A stretch of DNA of 64,000 bases. It comes from Acridotheres tristis (lineage: Eukaryota; Chordata; Aves; Passeriformes; Sturnidae). The position numbers and the translations under genes are program-made. Positions 1 through 11,896 of the stretch are shown one piece after another (position 1 is the first letter of the stretch; the number at the start of each line of letters is the position of its first letter). The notes beneath the pieces were generated by a model, which saw only the letters and a program-made list of their open reading frames with translations, did not search any database and was not told the DNA's origin. The stretch covers positions 108,303,548 to 108,367,547 of the forward strand of contig CM072884.1 in the NCBI GenBank assembly GCA_037013685.1. Reading direction: 5' to 3'.

Positions 1-751
1 CTTGCAAAGTTCTTTCCTTTATCAAGTGATTGTAAATTCATGTTGTTTCATGAAACTTAATCGAAGTCAAATCCCTTTTGCTTTTTTGCAAAATGTTCTC
101 ATTTTTCTTAGAAATCTGTGGCCACAAATGCAAGAAATGTGAATAGCCAGATCCTCTGTTCCTGCTGCTGTTTCTCTGTTTATATTCAGAGAACGTACTG
201 TGGTAGATAGGTGACCCTTTCCTTATTTTTATGGCAATCATTGCCAATTTGGTTTCTCTGTCTGGGTTATTTACCAAGTCTGGTTCTTGATTTCACAAAA
301 GAGCAGTGCAGCAGTGTTACATGGCAGGTGGGGAATGTCCAGGCTGTGTGGCTGCTTCAGTCCCTCAGAACCCATCAAACCCTGGAACTGATGTGCCCGA
401 CGAGCTCCCCATGAGAAATGCAGAAAAGTTTCACTAACAAATTATAAAAGTTGTTCTTCTGCTGAGAAAAATATTTACTCTGATGAAAGGAATAGCAGCT
501 GGGAAACTAATTAACCAAAGTGAAATCCGTGGGATTTCAAACTAAATGGGTGAATACTTTGGGAGGGAGGTGCTAGTAGAAATCCATTTAAACAGACTCA
601 CTCCAGACTGAAAAATTGAACAGATATTAATCACCTTGACTTTTCTGACTTTGGAAAAGCAGCCCTTGTTTAGTATGACAAATAAAATCTTGGAAGCAGT
701 CAGGAAGTCATATTTTCTCACAGTCTTTTCCTGGTCGTGTGTCTCATGCAG

Positions 752-893
752 AGCTGTCAGGGACTTCGCCACGGTTTTTGTGAACGTCAACGTCACGTCT
801 GAGCCTCACGAAGTCTCTGCCCTCTGGTTCCTGTGGTATGTGAGGCAGTGTGGAGGCACATTCAGGATTTTCTCTATCACCAATGGGGGCCAG
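752..893 (+). CDS. MAOA: MAOA exon 6
   Basis: 142 bp between acceptor tgcag and donor gtacaa. It encodes [18 protein letters not shown] onward through SALWFLWYV to the NGGQ end, a signature region of both MAO enzymes. The first base completes a codon from exon 5. The TTC at 870-872 (RIFS) is the substrate-gate position called Phe208 in human MAOA and is conserved. Confidence 0.95.
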
Positions 894-3800
894 GTACAAA
901 ATGTCTCATTTCCCTCCTCTTCTCTTGGAACTGCAATGAGCAAGTGCAGTGTTATACCCACCAAAACCCTGCACTTAATGAAAAGATGAGAGCATGTGGC
1001 ACATGTGTTCTCATGGGGTGATACTGCCCTGTCAACTAGCCCTGTTTAATGAAGGATTTTATTAGCTAACATGTGGAATAAATTGGGACAATTTAAACAA
1101 TTGAGGGTTTTCTGCATTCACTTCAGCACAGTACTGTTGTTGCAGTTGTGTTGCATTTTTGCCAGTTTATTTTCTCTGGGTTACTCGGCACATTTGAATG
1201 TTTACAAGGGTTCAGAACAAGTGTACTTCAGACTGAAATGTGGGTGGTTTTTTGGTTTTGAAGCTTCTCATGAAAAGAGTTGGAAGTAAATAGCAAAAGG
1301 CCCTTCCTTCTTGGGTCAGCTCACATGGCAACAGTTTCCACCAACATCAGTCCCTTGTGGTAAGAATGCACAGCCATGTGTCAGGAAGGATGTAGGCAGT
1401 GCTGATGCTGTCCTGTGGTAGGAGACAGACCTGACTAAGAGCCTTCCACCTCAGGAGCCCTCAGTCATGTGTGCTGTCCAACATGAGCAACTGCTAGCTG
1501 TTGCAGAAAGAGTTAAAAATAAAATTAATCCCAAGATACTCATAGCTAAACAAAACATGTGGAGAAGGGAAAGCTACCTGGGAAGAGCACTTGCTTTTCT
1601 TTGTAGATGGATGGGAAAAGCTGTCTTTGTTCCTATCACGCTTCCTTCTTCCCTCACTCCAATCAATTTTAGTTGAGCAAAAGCTTTAAGGGTTTCTGAC
1701 AAGGGCCCTGACAAGTCTTATAAAACCTGCTTGGGCAGCCATTTCAGTCTTTCAGCATGAGGCTTTATGGATCCTTTCCTCCCTGCCAGTACCAGCATCT
1801 TTCATGTAAAAGTGAGCTGCTTTATCTCCCGCTGGTGGCTGGTAAATGAAAGAGGTTTTAGTGCTTCCCCTGACCCTCTGCACAGACATTGCAGGGAAAT
1901 GTATGTCACAGATTGTGCTTTTTTCCTGACAGCACTGTCTTTGTGTCTTCCTAGGGACAGAGAAAGCTCACTACCTTGAGACCAGACTCAGTTAAAAATC
2001 CTTCTTGCTTCTGGGCTGGCACAATCTTTCACTTTAGAGTTGGTTTCTTTGTCACACTTGAGGGTTTGGGTAGCACAGTGGTGGGTAAAATACTTAAAAC
2101 CTGTTTTGAATGAAGTGATATGTTTATTTTTGCTAGAAAGTCTGCATTATATGTGTATGTTCTCTAGGCTTAAAGAGTATTTAAGCCAGGTCACTAGGGA
2201 AGCCATTGCAAAAGTGGTTTAGTCAGTAATCCCCACGGAGGCTCAGGTTCATGTCCTCGCTCTTCTGAAAGTCTGTGTGTCTTTATGCACCCTTAGGACT
2301 TGAAGATTTGGTCTGGAATTTCGTGATGGTAAGAAGTCATATCCAATGTCATTGTGATTAATGCTGTTGATTTTTTGTTTGTGTTTCTTTTCTCTTTGTT
2401 GTTTCAGGAGAGGAAGTTTAAAGGGGGTTCTGGTCAGATATCAGAGAAAATAATGGAACGCCTCCAAGGCAGAGTTAAACTGGAGAGACCTGTGATCAGT
2501 ATTGATCAGACAGGTGATAATGTCCTTGTGGAGACTCTGAACCATGAGATATATGAGGTAATTCAATCAGAATAAAAGTAGAGTATGCATTTAGTAGGGG
2601 AATACATCTGCTATAGCTCTTAGCCAGATGTAATCAGGAAGTACCCATTTGTGTGTCTATTTCTTGGACTATGCTGACACTCCATGGAATCTGCTTTATA
2701 GATTTATTTATGACTGGCTCTCTTCTTGGTGTTCTGCTACTTGGTTTCTGTCATTACTCTGACTTTTCTGCCTTAACTTTCTATGTCTTTATCTATTTTT
2801 ATGTTTTAGTTCTACATTGAAACCATTTCAAAGGAAGGAAAAATAACCCTCCTGTTTGTGTCTAAGTTTGTGGTTCACAGCACAAAAAAAAAAAAAAAAA
2901 GACATTTCAAACACCTTTTGTAAGATTTTGCCTCTGTACTGTGGTGCTTTGAAATGCTCCATCAGCAGATGATTACTCACAATGGTACCCATGGGGCAGC
3001 AGTAGCCCCACCAACCTGAGAGCAGCAGTGTTGTGATATAATGTCACCTACGGATCCTGCACTGCTCCAGTCAGACCTGGGGCCTGTGAGAGGGATGGAG
3101 CACGTTCAGGAAAGCTGGAACCACCATTAGTGTCCCTTGTCCTGACGTAACATCCTGTGAATATGCACAAATGTGATTTTTTTAGCGTCTTATAATTGGT
3201 ACAAATATGGGTCATATTTTTCTGGACATGATAAAAGGCAGTTTTACCTAGGCCATAGGATGTTTCTTGTCCCATTTCCCCACCTGTCTCCAGACAAGTT
3301 TCAACTTTGGTCTGTTTTTTCCACCTCTTTTTTTCTGTAATGGCAGAATTAGTTTTGTCACCTGGAAATATGTATGTGGGAAAGCCACCTAGCAGGGTCA
3401 GGTGTGGGAAAGCTATTAGCAGCTATTGAGAGTGTCTTTCAAATGTGTCCTGTGGGATGAGCTCGCTGGGAGGCAGTGCCTTGTGCTGACTTTGTTCTAC
3501 ATTTCAGGGCAAGTATGTGATCAGTGCCATCCCTCCAATCCTGACAACAAAGATTCATTACAAACCTGAGCTGCCACCAAAGAGAAACCAGTTAATTCAG
3601 CGTTTGCCTATGGGGAGTGTCATAAAGTGCATGATGTACTACAGGGAAGCCTTCTGGAGGAGGAAGGGTAGGTGGGGAAAGCAGAGGACTTGGGAACTCT
3701 GTGCAGATTTTGACACTGCTGTCTAACAGTCAGGGAATAAATCCAAGGGGAGGTGCAAAACCCCAAAATCAAACATACAGAAAAGTGAGAAGTAAAGCTC

Positions 3801-6800
3801 CTGAGACAACAGAACTCTTTCTCTGAACTTGAGTTAGGCCTTGTCCCAAGGATGAGTCCAGCCCCAAACAGGATCCCAAATCTCATTGCAGTTGGCTGAG
3901 GTGGGATGACCAAGAGGACAAGCAATGTTTCCCTGGGAAACCCTGCTGAAACCTGCAGAGCACAGCAGCATCAGCTTCCCTGCAACATCAGCTCCCTTCT
4001 CCTGCCAGGGACAGTTAGGTCAGCCAAAGAGAATTTACAGCAGATGACAAGCAGAGCCTAAGGTGTAAGCAAGCCCTTTCCCTGATTTTAATCTTCTGTT
4101 CTGCAGACTTGATATCTCAGAGGACTGAGAAAAGTAGGTTAGGCTTTTGTTTAGCTCAAGATTATTTTTTCCATGCTGTAATATCATGTTTTTCTCAGCT
4201 TTAACTGATACCACTTTCAGAACTATTTGTATGAACAGATTAGTTTCACTTTCTTCCTAACAATATTGAGAGTGGTAAGAATATTTCTTAATCAAAGTAT
4301 TATTATTTTTGCATATTTTAGGGCATACACTGGCCTTTGAGATGAGGTAGGAATACAGTCAAGTGTATTAATTGTTCTCTATGTCAGATTTTTCTCATGT
4401 TCATCTGAAACATGTCCTGATGTGATCCTGGATTAGACAGCCCATGCTTCTGCTGCATTACTGTTATGGAACACCATTCCTAACAATCTTATCACCAGCA
4501 AAATCAAAATAGTATAAATTTGAGCCTACAGTAACCAGATGTAATTACACTGGGTTTTGTTTTGGTCAAAGTTACTCATGGAACAAATCACCATAGTTCT
4601 GACAAGATCAATTTATTTTTAATGTTTATTGTCCCCAAAATAGAAAGCCAAAGGGACTTGCAGCAATCCACAGAAATTCCTTAAGTAACAATGGAATTTT
4701 AAAGATTTTTACAAGTCTGTGTACACAATTTCACAGAGTCAGAGAGAAGAGAGTAGAGAAACTGTTATAGAGACACTTCAGACACGTAGGTGTTATTGGT
4801 AATAATGGAATTACTGTATAATTCCTTTTATGGATAATTTTCCTTGCTCACTACTATCAGAAACAGTAATCACCAACAGGTTTTTCTAACAATCATCTTG
4901 GGGTTTCTTTCCCCTTAGGTTATTGTGGTTCCTTCATCATTGAGGATGAAGAGTCTCCAATTGGAATAACCATAGATGACACAAAACCTGATGGAACTTT
5001 CCCTGCCATTATGGGGTAAAAGCTGCTAGCCCACACTCACAGATGTGAATTTCTTCTTGTAAGAGTTAGTGGGAGCAGGAGGGAGAGGGGAAATGACCAG
5101 GTTGCATCAGTGTTTCCCACTTCCACAGTTTGCACAGATGGAGTTTGCACTTCTGCCAAGCCTCTTGTGTTTCTCTAGTCCATATAAACTTTTTGGTGAA
5201 GGTTCTGCTACAAACAGTCTAATACAAAGGATGTGATTGGGAAGGAGTTGCTGAATTAGGCTGTAGTCTTTTTTAAGCATTCAGTTCACTTTTTTTTTTT
5301 TTTCTGTGGAGTAGATTTAGGAATAAATCCCTCTCTTACCTATCTGTTTGAGCCTGTATTTGGCTCATGTTGGGTTTTTATATTTAGTGCCTGGTCCAAA
5401 ATGACAGGGCAGTTCTCCAAGAAATCCTCATTCGTCTCCTCTCCCCACTGAGCTGAGGCAGGACAAGGAATATCAGCTGCTGGAGCAGAGAGGCAACTGA
5501 GCAGTGAAAAAAATCAAGATTCTGTAGAAACTGACAAGTAAAAATGTTACAGTTTAGACAAACAGGTGGGAAAATACATGACAGCACTGAGTGGCTTTTA
5601 AAATAGCTGAAACCAAATGAACAAACAATCTTTACAAGTATTTCCACTGTAATCTGAGGTGAGACTGCAAAAAAAAGGCCAATATAAATGTCAGGCAACT
5701 ACTCCTTAAGTGTCTGACAGGGAAAGCTCCCCACTTCTACTGAACTGTACATGTTTATGGGCATGTTCAAGGCTTAAAAGCTTCCATGAGAGCAGCAAGC
5801 CTCCTCCAAACCCCATATGGCAAACAGTTTCCAGCTTTCTTTCTCCTCGTGGATTTATGTGACTTTCTAAAAGAGTGTAGGAACATACTTCATCCCCTGG
5901 ATATCTCCACTAGGGTCAGATGAACTAATTTCCAAATCTGTTTCCTTCAAGATGAATAAATATTAATCCCAGTTGTTGCAGGAGTGACCCATGGCACTGT
6001 GCAGTGCCTGTCAGAGCAGCAGGCTGCCATCACTTCCTAACACCAAGTGACACAGGCAGCTACCTGCTGGACTTCAAAAGCTCAAGGAAGTTCAGGGTCT
6101 CAGTCCTTTTGGATCAGACCTAGATAGGTGCCCTCTGGGAATGGACACACTCCCTTTCAATTAACTCTGCAAGTTACCCTGCACAGGTTTTTCACCTCTG
6201 TGACCTGTTAGTGTTAAATGTTGAGGTATGATGACAAACATGAAGCTCATGACATACCAGTAAAGTGCTCTGTCAATCCCTTTTTAGAGTAATTTTGAGC
6301 AAGAGCTTGCAAATCAGCTGGAGTGATGTTCATATGCCTTATTTTTCTTTTCAGTTTCATCCTTACCAGAAAGGCTTTCAAACTGGCCCATCTCAGCAAG
6401 GAAGAGAGGTAAGAGTTCAGAAGCTGTAGATATTCAGAAACGAATTGTTCTGGGATACTTCCCCACAGGAATGTGTGTGAATATGTTTGTGTATATGCAC
6501 GTTTATACATGCTCAGTGTAACTACCAACACTGGAAATTGGGGCAGAAACTGAGATTTTAGCATAAACAGGCTGAGACACTAATGCTAATATTCATCCAG
6601 TTATGGATATTTCGAAATTTCCAAGTCCTGCCCAATCTTCCATGCTATGATTTACTAATTCTGGGTCTCTATGTTGATGGGGAAGATTCTTCAAACCATG
6701 TTTCCAGACTACATCTCCACTGAATGATGATTTAACTCAGGGATACAGGAGTGCTGACATGTCTCCTTTTGGGTGTCCTTCAGATTCAGACTGGGTGATA

Positions 6801-9800
6801 AAATTTTTGAACTTCTGTGTTTACAAAAGTACAGCTTCCCCATTAGTCAGTGTAATGAACAAACAGTACTTTCTAAATGTGAATTTTGGTATTGAGCAAG
6901 TGAAAGAGGTGCTCTGCTTAGGTATGTAAGCTGCATTCTTCAGCTCATATTTTATTCCCAGCTATAGTAAATCTGTAGGGATTTAATTGATTTATATTGC
7001 TTTTCTTCTGGTCTTATGCCAGAGAACATGAGAATGAATTGGCTCTGTATCCTAAAATAGCTGTACAAAGATTTATTTTTTTAGAGCTCATTGCCAAAAT
7101 CAACCTTCATTTCCCATTCCCTGGGTCCATTTTAGATGTAACTTCTAGGCATCAGCATTTGAAATATGTATGTTAAGATAAGAACTTGAAATCAGACTTA
7201 AAAACAAAGCCTAACCCAACTTTCTTTCCAATATGTTGCAATAAATTTGGAATTTTTATAAGAAAGATGAGAGTGGAGAGATTTCCCCTCGCCCCTCTCT
7301 CTTTTTTTCTGACTCTGATTTTATTTTCATATAGGAAAAGGAAGATCTGTGAGGCATATGCCAAGGCACTGGGGATGAAAGAGGCCTTACAAGTAAGGAA
7401 TTAATGCTTTTTTTTGCCTCTCTTATACAATAATGTTGCTCCTTCGTTCTGGATAACAAAAGAAAAGTTCCTGGCACCCAAAATGTGTGCCTAAAATTCC
7501 ATGTTGTGCCACACAATCTGTATTCCCAAGGGGAGGGCCCTACTGAGTAGAAGAAGAAAAGAACTGCCAGTCTCCCCCTGCACAAGAAAAGAGAAGGCAG
7601 TGCATGTTTTAGTTTGTCTTGTCATGTGCCCGTGGGAGACTGGTGTTTCTGTAAAAGCACAAAAATTTGTTTTGTGCAGATGGATAGCATTATTAGCCAG
7701 ATAACATGGCCCTCCTTTGTCAGGCATTCTTAGCCTGGTTTTTCCCCCCTCTTCAAAAGAAATATGCTCTTTATTTCCAATTTCTCTGTCAGTGTTTCAC
7801 TGTTTTTTCTATTGATACTCACAGCCTGTGCATTATGAAGAGAAGAACTGGAACATGGAGCAATATTCAGGGGGCTGCTACACAGCCTATTTCCCACCAG
7901 GCATAATGCATTCCTATGGAAGGTAAAACAGAGAATGCTTTGCTTTCTAATTCACATTTCTTAGCTCATGTACAACTCTATAACTTATGCAACACACCTA
8001 TGGCATGTATAGAATGTCAGGGGAACTTCAACCCTCTTTCCACTCCCCTACTTCCTAGCTAACAAGGGATCTTGTTATTTATTTACTAAGAGCAGAGTTT
8101 CTCTTGTGGCTTTCAAGGGAAAAACACAGTCACAAAGGGACCTGCTAAAGCCAAAAACTTTTCCCCACTGGATTATTTACAGTAGTTTGTGCTATGCAGT
8201 ATTTGCAGTGCATCCCTCTAGAGACCCCCAAGCCCTTGAGAACACACATCTTGGACAGATGAAGAGTCTCCACTGACTGTATAGGTGGAGCATCAGGTTC
8301 AGGAGAAGCCCAGGAGTTCCTCAACATGTCCAGCACGGGGTTTCACCCTGTCTGAGCCAAGGTCATGTGGGGAGGAGCCATCCCATGTGCAGTCTCTTCT
8401 CCTATCATTTATCCAAGCACTCAGACAGTGATGGGTGAGCTGTCTGGCCTGGGGAAGCTGCTCTCAAGCAGACGGGGAAAACCTAATGGGGGATTAGATG
8501 GGAGCCCTTACACCAAGCACATTCCCAGTGGGAGAGGGAGCTTGGTACCTCCAGCTGGGTTGGCTGGAATGCTTGTGCAGCACTGCAGGGCTGAGGGACT
8601 GCCTTTATGACCCTGTGGGGTGAATGCAGCTCCATGAATGCCTGGCCTTCAGCAGCCAGGCAAGTCCAGCCTCCAAAGAGAAGCTGATATTAGTGATCTC
8701 TCACTGCAAAAATGTCATTCTCATTCCATTGTAATGTCAGGATAACAGCAAAGCTGCCATGCAGAAGACATAAATCTATCAGCTGCACTGCATTGCTGGA
8801 GGCTGTTAGGATTATCTCTTATCCCAGCACTAAAATAAGGCCTGTATTATTTTGCATGGAAGCTGGAAGCACTGATTTATGCCTTAGGTTTTTCTCTCTC
8901 AGATCTTGAATTTTTTGTGCAGAAGCAAGCAGGTGGTCCTGCAGAGACAGCTTATTGCACCTCAGCCCAGGTCTGCAGGGATTCTGGAGAGCTGAAGCCA
9001 CGTGCTCCATCAAAGCCATAAATTGCTTTTAGAAGGATCATTGCCTTCTTGTCACTTGTCACCTGACATTCTCCACTTGTTTTGCAGGATCATTCGGCAG
9101 CCTGTTGACAGAATCTACTTTGCTGGCACGGAGACAGCAACCCAGTGGAGTGGATACATGGAGGGGGCCGTGCAGGCAGGGGAGAGAGCAGCCAGAGAGG
9201 TACAGACCACTGCTCTGCTTTCTACATCTCTATCAAAAGGCTAGAAAGGATTAAGTACAGCTTGGAGGGTACGATTTAGTCCTAGAATTGACAGGGAGGG
9301 ATCTCAGAAAACAACGTGACCAAAGTATTTTTATTTTTTTTAATGTACTTAATTAGTTATTGAATAAAATGAAGCCAAGAATCTCAACCAAATCAGAATG
9401 TGACTGAACTGGAGACTTAAAATAAAGCTTATGGCATGTACTGCATGTCTAGAGGGAAAAAACCCAACCTGATGCTGCTTGTAAATACAGTACCTCAGTT
9501 TCTAACAAATTAATCACTGCATGTTTTAAAACTGATCTCAGTAATTTCAAATGCTCACAGTTATTTCCTGTGCAGAAATCTGAACATTGTTCCTGTTTTT
9601 GATCTATCCCTTCTGCTTTTTCGTTTACAAGACAGTCCTGTTAGCTGAGCTTTATGAAATTGTAATGTGCAGCCCTGATAATGTCTAAATCTCCTAAGAA
9701 TGGCACACATTGGGCTGGGATCCCAGTGACAGTGAAATCCCTTTACAACAATCTGGAGGGAGGGGAAAAAAGCATTAAAGTGTGCACATTACAGTTACAA

Positions 9801-11896
9801 CTGCTGCATGGCAAAGCCACAGAGTTGTTATATAAGGCAAAGTCAGTCTTTTATTTCCATTTGACAGAATGTCATATTTGCTTTATAATCCTTATTACTT
9901 GCTTTGTTTCAAGTCACCTAATTTCTCTTTTCTCCATTCCTGTGAGCAGTAGTTACAAAGACACTGAGCTGTCTTCTGGAGTCGTTCATTTGCCCCCAAG
10001 AATACCTATGATTGTTGCAATCAGTTTACTCTCAAGAAAAATCCTTGATGAGCTTTGTACTGCTTGAATAGGCAAGGGAGGGCTCCATAATTCAATGCTG
10101 TGAGAGCCTCAGGGTTGCATCTCTCCTCTCTCTATACCCCAGAAGCATCACTCCTAACAGGTTTTGTGTCCTAAGTGCATGGTAGTGACCTTATCTTGGT
10201 ATTTTTCAATCTGCCTTGAGATAAAGCATTTTTACTCAGAAAAAAAAAATAAAATGAAAAACCACGCACAAAAATATTTAGAGAAGCTCTAGTAGAAATC
10301 ACTGTACATTTTCTGGTTCAAAAGACTTTCAGCTAGTCATAGTTACACCTTTTATCAATGTCACCTTTCTCTGACTTCCTCTGTTTCTCCAAAACTGGAA
10401 GCATTGTGGGTTATAATTTTTTTCACGTGGTACAAATAATTTTTTCTTCTAGGTACTGCACAGCATGGGGAAGATCTCCAAGGGTGAAATTTGGATGCCA
10501 GAGCCAGAGTCAAAGGTAAGCCAGGGTATCACAGTCATCCAGTCAGGCACACACCCCTCAGTCAAGTGTGTCCCTATTTCAGTGATTCCTGTGCACCTGC
10601 TCCCAGGCAAGGCTTTAGTCATCACACATGCTGATGGTATTAATTTTTGTGACTTGTCCAAGGAATACTATTGCCCATGTCTGAAGGGTGGATGACCAAG
10701 AGCCAAGGGCAATGATCTCAGAGCCTGGGGGACTGAAAAGTGCAGTGTAATTCTGCCCAGTCCCAGACTATGGTTTAAAGCCAAACATAACTTCATTCCA
10801 GCCACAATTAACTCCATCTTCACTGCCCTGTGGGTGTTCAGGATGACAGAAAACACATCTCAAAGCTATGACTCTTCTTTCCTGCACAATCTGATCCTTG
10901 GGAAAACCCTGTGACCTCCCCAACCTCATGGGAGGCATTTGCCACCTCCCTGCTCATGTGGTGAAGGGGGATCCTGCAGAGTCGCCATCTTCTTGGTTTG
11001 AAAGACACGTGTCTGCTAAGAAAGGCAGGAGCCTCTCTTGAAATGGACAGTGTAAACCCCCTCCCTCCAAATTATTATAATTTTGAAATTAAGGAGCTCT
11101 TAGGCAAAGATATAGGAATAGGAATAACAGTGCTTTACTAGGAAAAATTAAAATAGAAATATAGTATTACAAGAAACAAACCCAAAACACTGACAGAGTC
11201 AGAATACAACCTGACACCCTGTCAGTCAGTCAGGGTGTTGGTAGCAGTCCCATTCAATGGTGGCTGCATCCTCCTGCAGTGACAGATGTGGGTCTGTTGA
11301 AGCAGTGCTCCTGGAGAAGGTGCAGTTTTCCACCAAAGATCCAGTGATGATGTGGAAGGGTCTGGTTTTCCTCTGGAATCCAGTGGAAAAAGGCTGCTCT
11401 GATGTTCCAAATCTCAGTTTTTATCTAAGTAGGAAATGTTTGGCTCCTCCTCCTGGGTGGAGCATCTCCCAATGGGATGATGTAATTTTATCAGTCATGC
11501 ACTGGGACTCAATGGCCCATTGACAGGAGAGATCTCCCTGGAGGAAGAATGGCTTGTGGAAAAGATAAAGATGACTGCCCTACTTGGTTTTAAAAGATGG
11601 CCCAATAGCACAGGATATCTCCCACAGAGATAAGGATGACTGCCCCACCTGGTTTCAACAGATGGTGATAGAATACTTTTACAATACTTTTGATCACATC
11701 CTGTATTGCAACCTAAGACACCATCTCCTCTCTCCCCCAGGATGTCCCAGCCCGACCATTCCCCACCACCTTCTGGGAGAGGAACCTGCCCTCGGCGCCG
11801 GGGCTGCTGTGCCTGCTGAGCTGCACCCTGTGTGTCACCTCGGTGGCTGCTGCAGCGCTCTTTGCCTGTAAAAAGGGACTTATCGCTCGAAACTAG
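752..11896 (+). CDS. MAOA: MAOA-like monoamine oxidase, exons 6-15 (5' end outside window)
   Basis: Flavin monoamine oxidase of the mitochondrial outer membrane. It deaminates amines such as serotonin, noradrenaline and dopamine to aldehydes, with release of ammonia and hydrogen peroxide. The exons join at 752-893, 2408-2557, 3508-3667, 4919-5015, 6355-6408, 7335-7392, 7825-7922, 9088-9199, 10453-10515 and 11741-11896, all with GT..AG introns and one open frame. Visible landmarks are the active-site lysine in TTKIHY (3550-3552), the FAD-linking cysteine in SGGCYT (7876-7878), the [14 protein letters not shown] motif and a C-terminal hydrophobic anchor ending in KKGLIARN. The call of A over B rests on exon 8 ([28 protein letters not shown]) and ESKDVP, which match my memory of mammalian MAOA; exons 7 and 13 look more B-like. 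Exons 1-5 must lie left of position 1. The gene faces MAOB tail to tail. No frameshift or stop was found. Confidence 0.95.
894..2407 (+). other. MAOA: MAOA intron 6 and the other left-end MAOA introns
   Basis: Non-coding. Bases 1-751 belong to intron 5, and no exon 5 was recognised there. Introns 7 (2558-3507), 8 (3668-4918), 9 (5016-6354), 10 (6409-7334), 11 (7393-7824), 12 (7923-9087) and 13 (9200-10452) are ordinary AT-rich sequence. The only repeat I can support is a 17-base poly-A at 2884-2900. ORFs in these introns have no recognisable product. Confidence 0.8.
2408..2557 (+). CDS. MAOA: MAOA exon 7
   Basis: 150 bp, 50 whole codons, after acceptor tttcag and before donor gtaatt. It starts [14 protein letters not shown] and ends ETLNHEIYE. 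The segment [15 protein letters not shown] resembles human MAOB more than human MAOA as I remember them. Confidence 0.95.
3508..3667 (+). CDS. MAOA: MAOA exon 8
   Basis: 160 bp after atttcag, ending before gtaggt. It encodes [10 protein letters not shown], then the active-site lysine in TTKIHY (codon 3550-3552), which contacts the flavin through a water in known MAO structures, then [11 protein letters not shown] and [13 protein letters not shown]. This exon is the clearest A-type stretch of the gene. Confidence 0.95.
4919..5015 (+). CDS. MAOA: MAOA exon 9
   Basis: 97 bp between ccccttag and gtaaaa. It encodes [20 protein letters not shown] and then [12 protein letters not shown]. Ile at 4966-4968 matches the selectivity residue Ile335 of human MAOA. 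YCGS has Ser where human MAOA has Cys323. Confidence 0.95.
6355..6408 (+). CDS. MAOA: MAOA exon 10
   Basis: 54 bp after cttttcag and before gtaaga. It encodes [18 protein letters not shown], the basic helix region that follows the flavin-proximal strands. The phase continues exactly from exon 9 and into exon 11. Confidence 0.93.
7335..7392 (+). CDS. MAOA: MAOA exon 11
   Basis: 58 bp after catatag and before gtaagg. It encodes [19 protein letters not shown], matching the family's KKICELYAKVLGS-type helix. The family Leu is Ala here (CEAYAKALG), a small divergence not shared by the MAOB copy. Confidence 0.93.
7825..7922 (+). CDS. MAOA: MAOA exon 12, with the FAD-binding cysteine
   Basis: 98 bp after cacag and before gtaaaa. 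It encodes [20 protein letters not shown] and then [12 protein letters not shown]. Cys at 7876-7878 is the residue that links covalently to FAD 8-alpha in MAO enzymes, and the following Tyr forms one side of the aromatic cage. The usual NWC cysteine is Asn here (7852-7854). Confidence 0.95.
9088..9199 (+). CDS. MAOA: MAOA exon 13
   Basis: 112 bp after ttttgcag and before gtacag. It encodes [20 protein letters not shown], then [17 protein letters not shown]. It holds the second aromatic-cage tyrosine (SGYMEGA) and the conserved C-terminal FAD-binding motif. [14 protein letters not shown] is B-like. Confidence 0.95.
10453..10515 (+). CDS. MAOA: MAOA exon 14
   Basis: 63 bp (21 codons) after tcttctag and before gtaagc. 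It encodes [20 protein letters not shown] and K. The following intron 14 is only 1,225 bp, and 730 bp of that is a retroviral LTR. Confidence 0.93.
10991..11720 (-). mobile_element. Solo endogenous-retrovirus LTR in MAOA intron 14
   Basis: A 730-bp element flanked by an exact 6-bp direct repeat CCATCT (10985-10990 and 11721-11726). On the - strand it begins TGTCTTAGG and ends CCAAGA, so it is antisense to MAOA. The start is the usual TG, while the end lacks the usual CA by about two bases. A 6-bp target duplication fits ERVK-like (class II) elements, and the sequence resembles a passerine LTR I remember. No retroviral coding region is attached, so it is a solo LTR left by recombination. It ends 20 bp before exon 15. 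Confidence 0.82.
11727..11740 (+). promoter_or_regulatory. MAOA: Polypyrimidine tract and 3' splice site of MAOA exon 15
   Basis: Fourteen bases of C/T ending in CAG directly before exon 15. Together with one copy of the 6-bp target duplication (11721-11726) it is all that remains of the original intron between the LTR and the exon. The branch point, usually about 18-45 nt upstream of the exon, must now lie mainly in LTR sequence. Confidence 0.7.
11741..11896 (+). CDS. MAOA: MAOA exon 15, coding part with stop codon
   Basis: 156 bp after acceptor ctcccccag, ending in TAG at 11894-11896. It encodes [20 protein letters not shown], a hydrophobic stretch ([20 protein letters not shown]), then [11 protein letters not shown]. 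The hydrophobic helix with a basic tail is the outer-mitochondrial-membrane anchor. The exon is GC-richer than its surroundings. An LTR ends only 20 bp upstream. Confidence 0.94.
   Translation, partial: DVPARPFPTTFWERNLPSAPGLLCLLSCTLCVTSVAAAALFACKKGLIARN

Noticed and set aside
1..751. Possible MAOA exon 5
   Set aside because: No APW..W..M-type coding segment with splice sites was found on +. The stretch is treated as intron 5.
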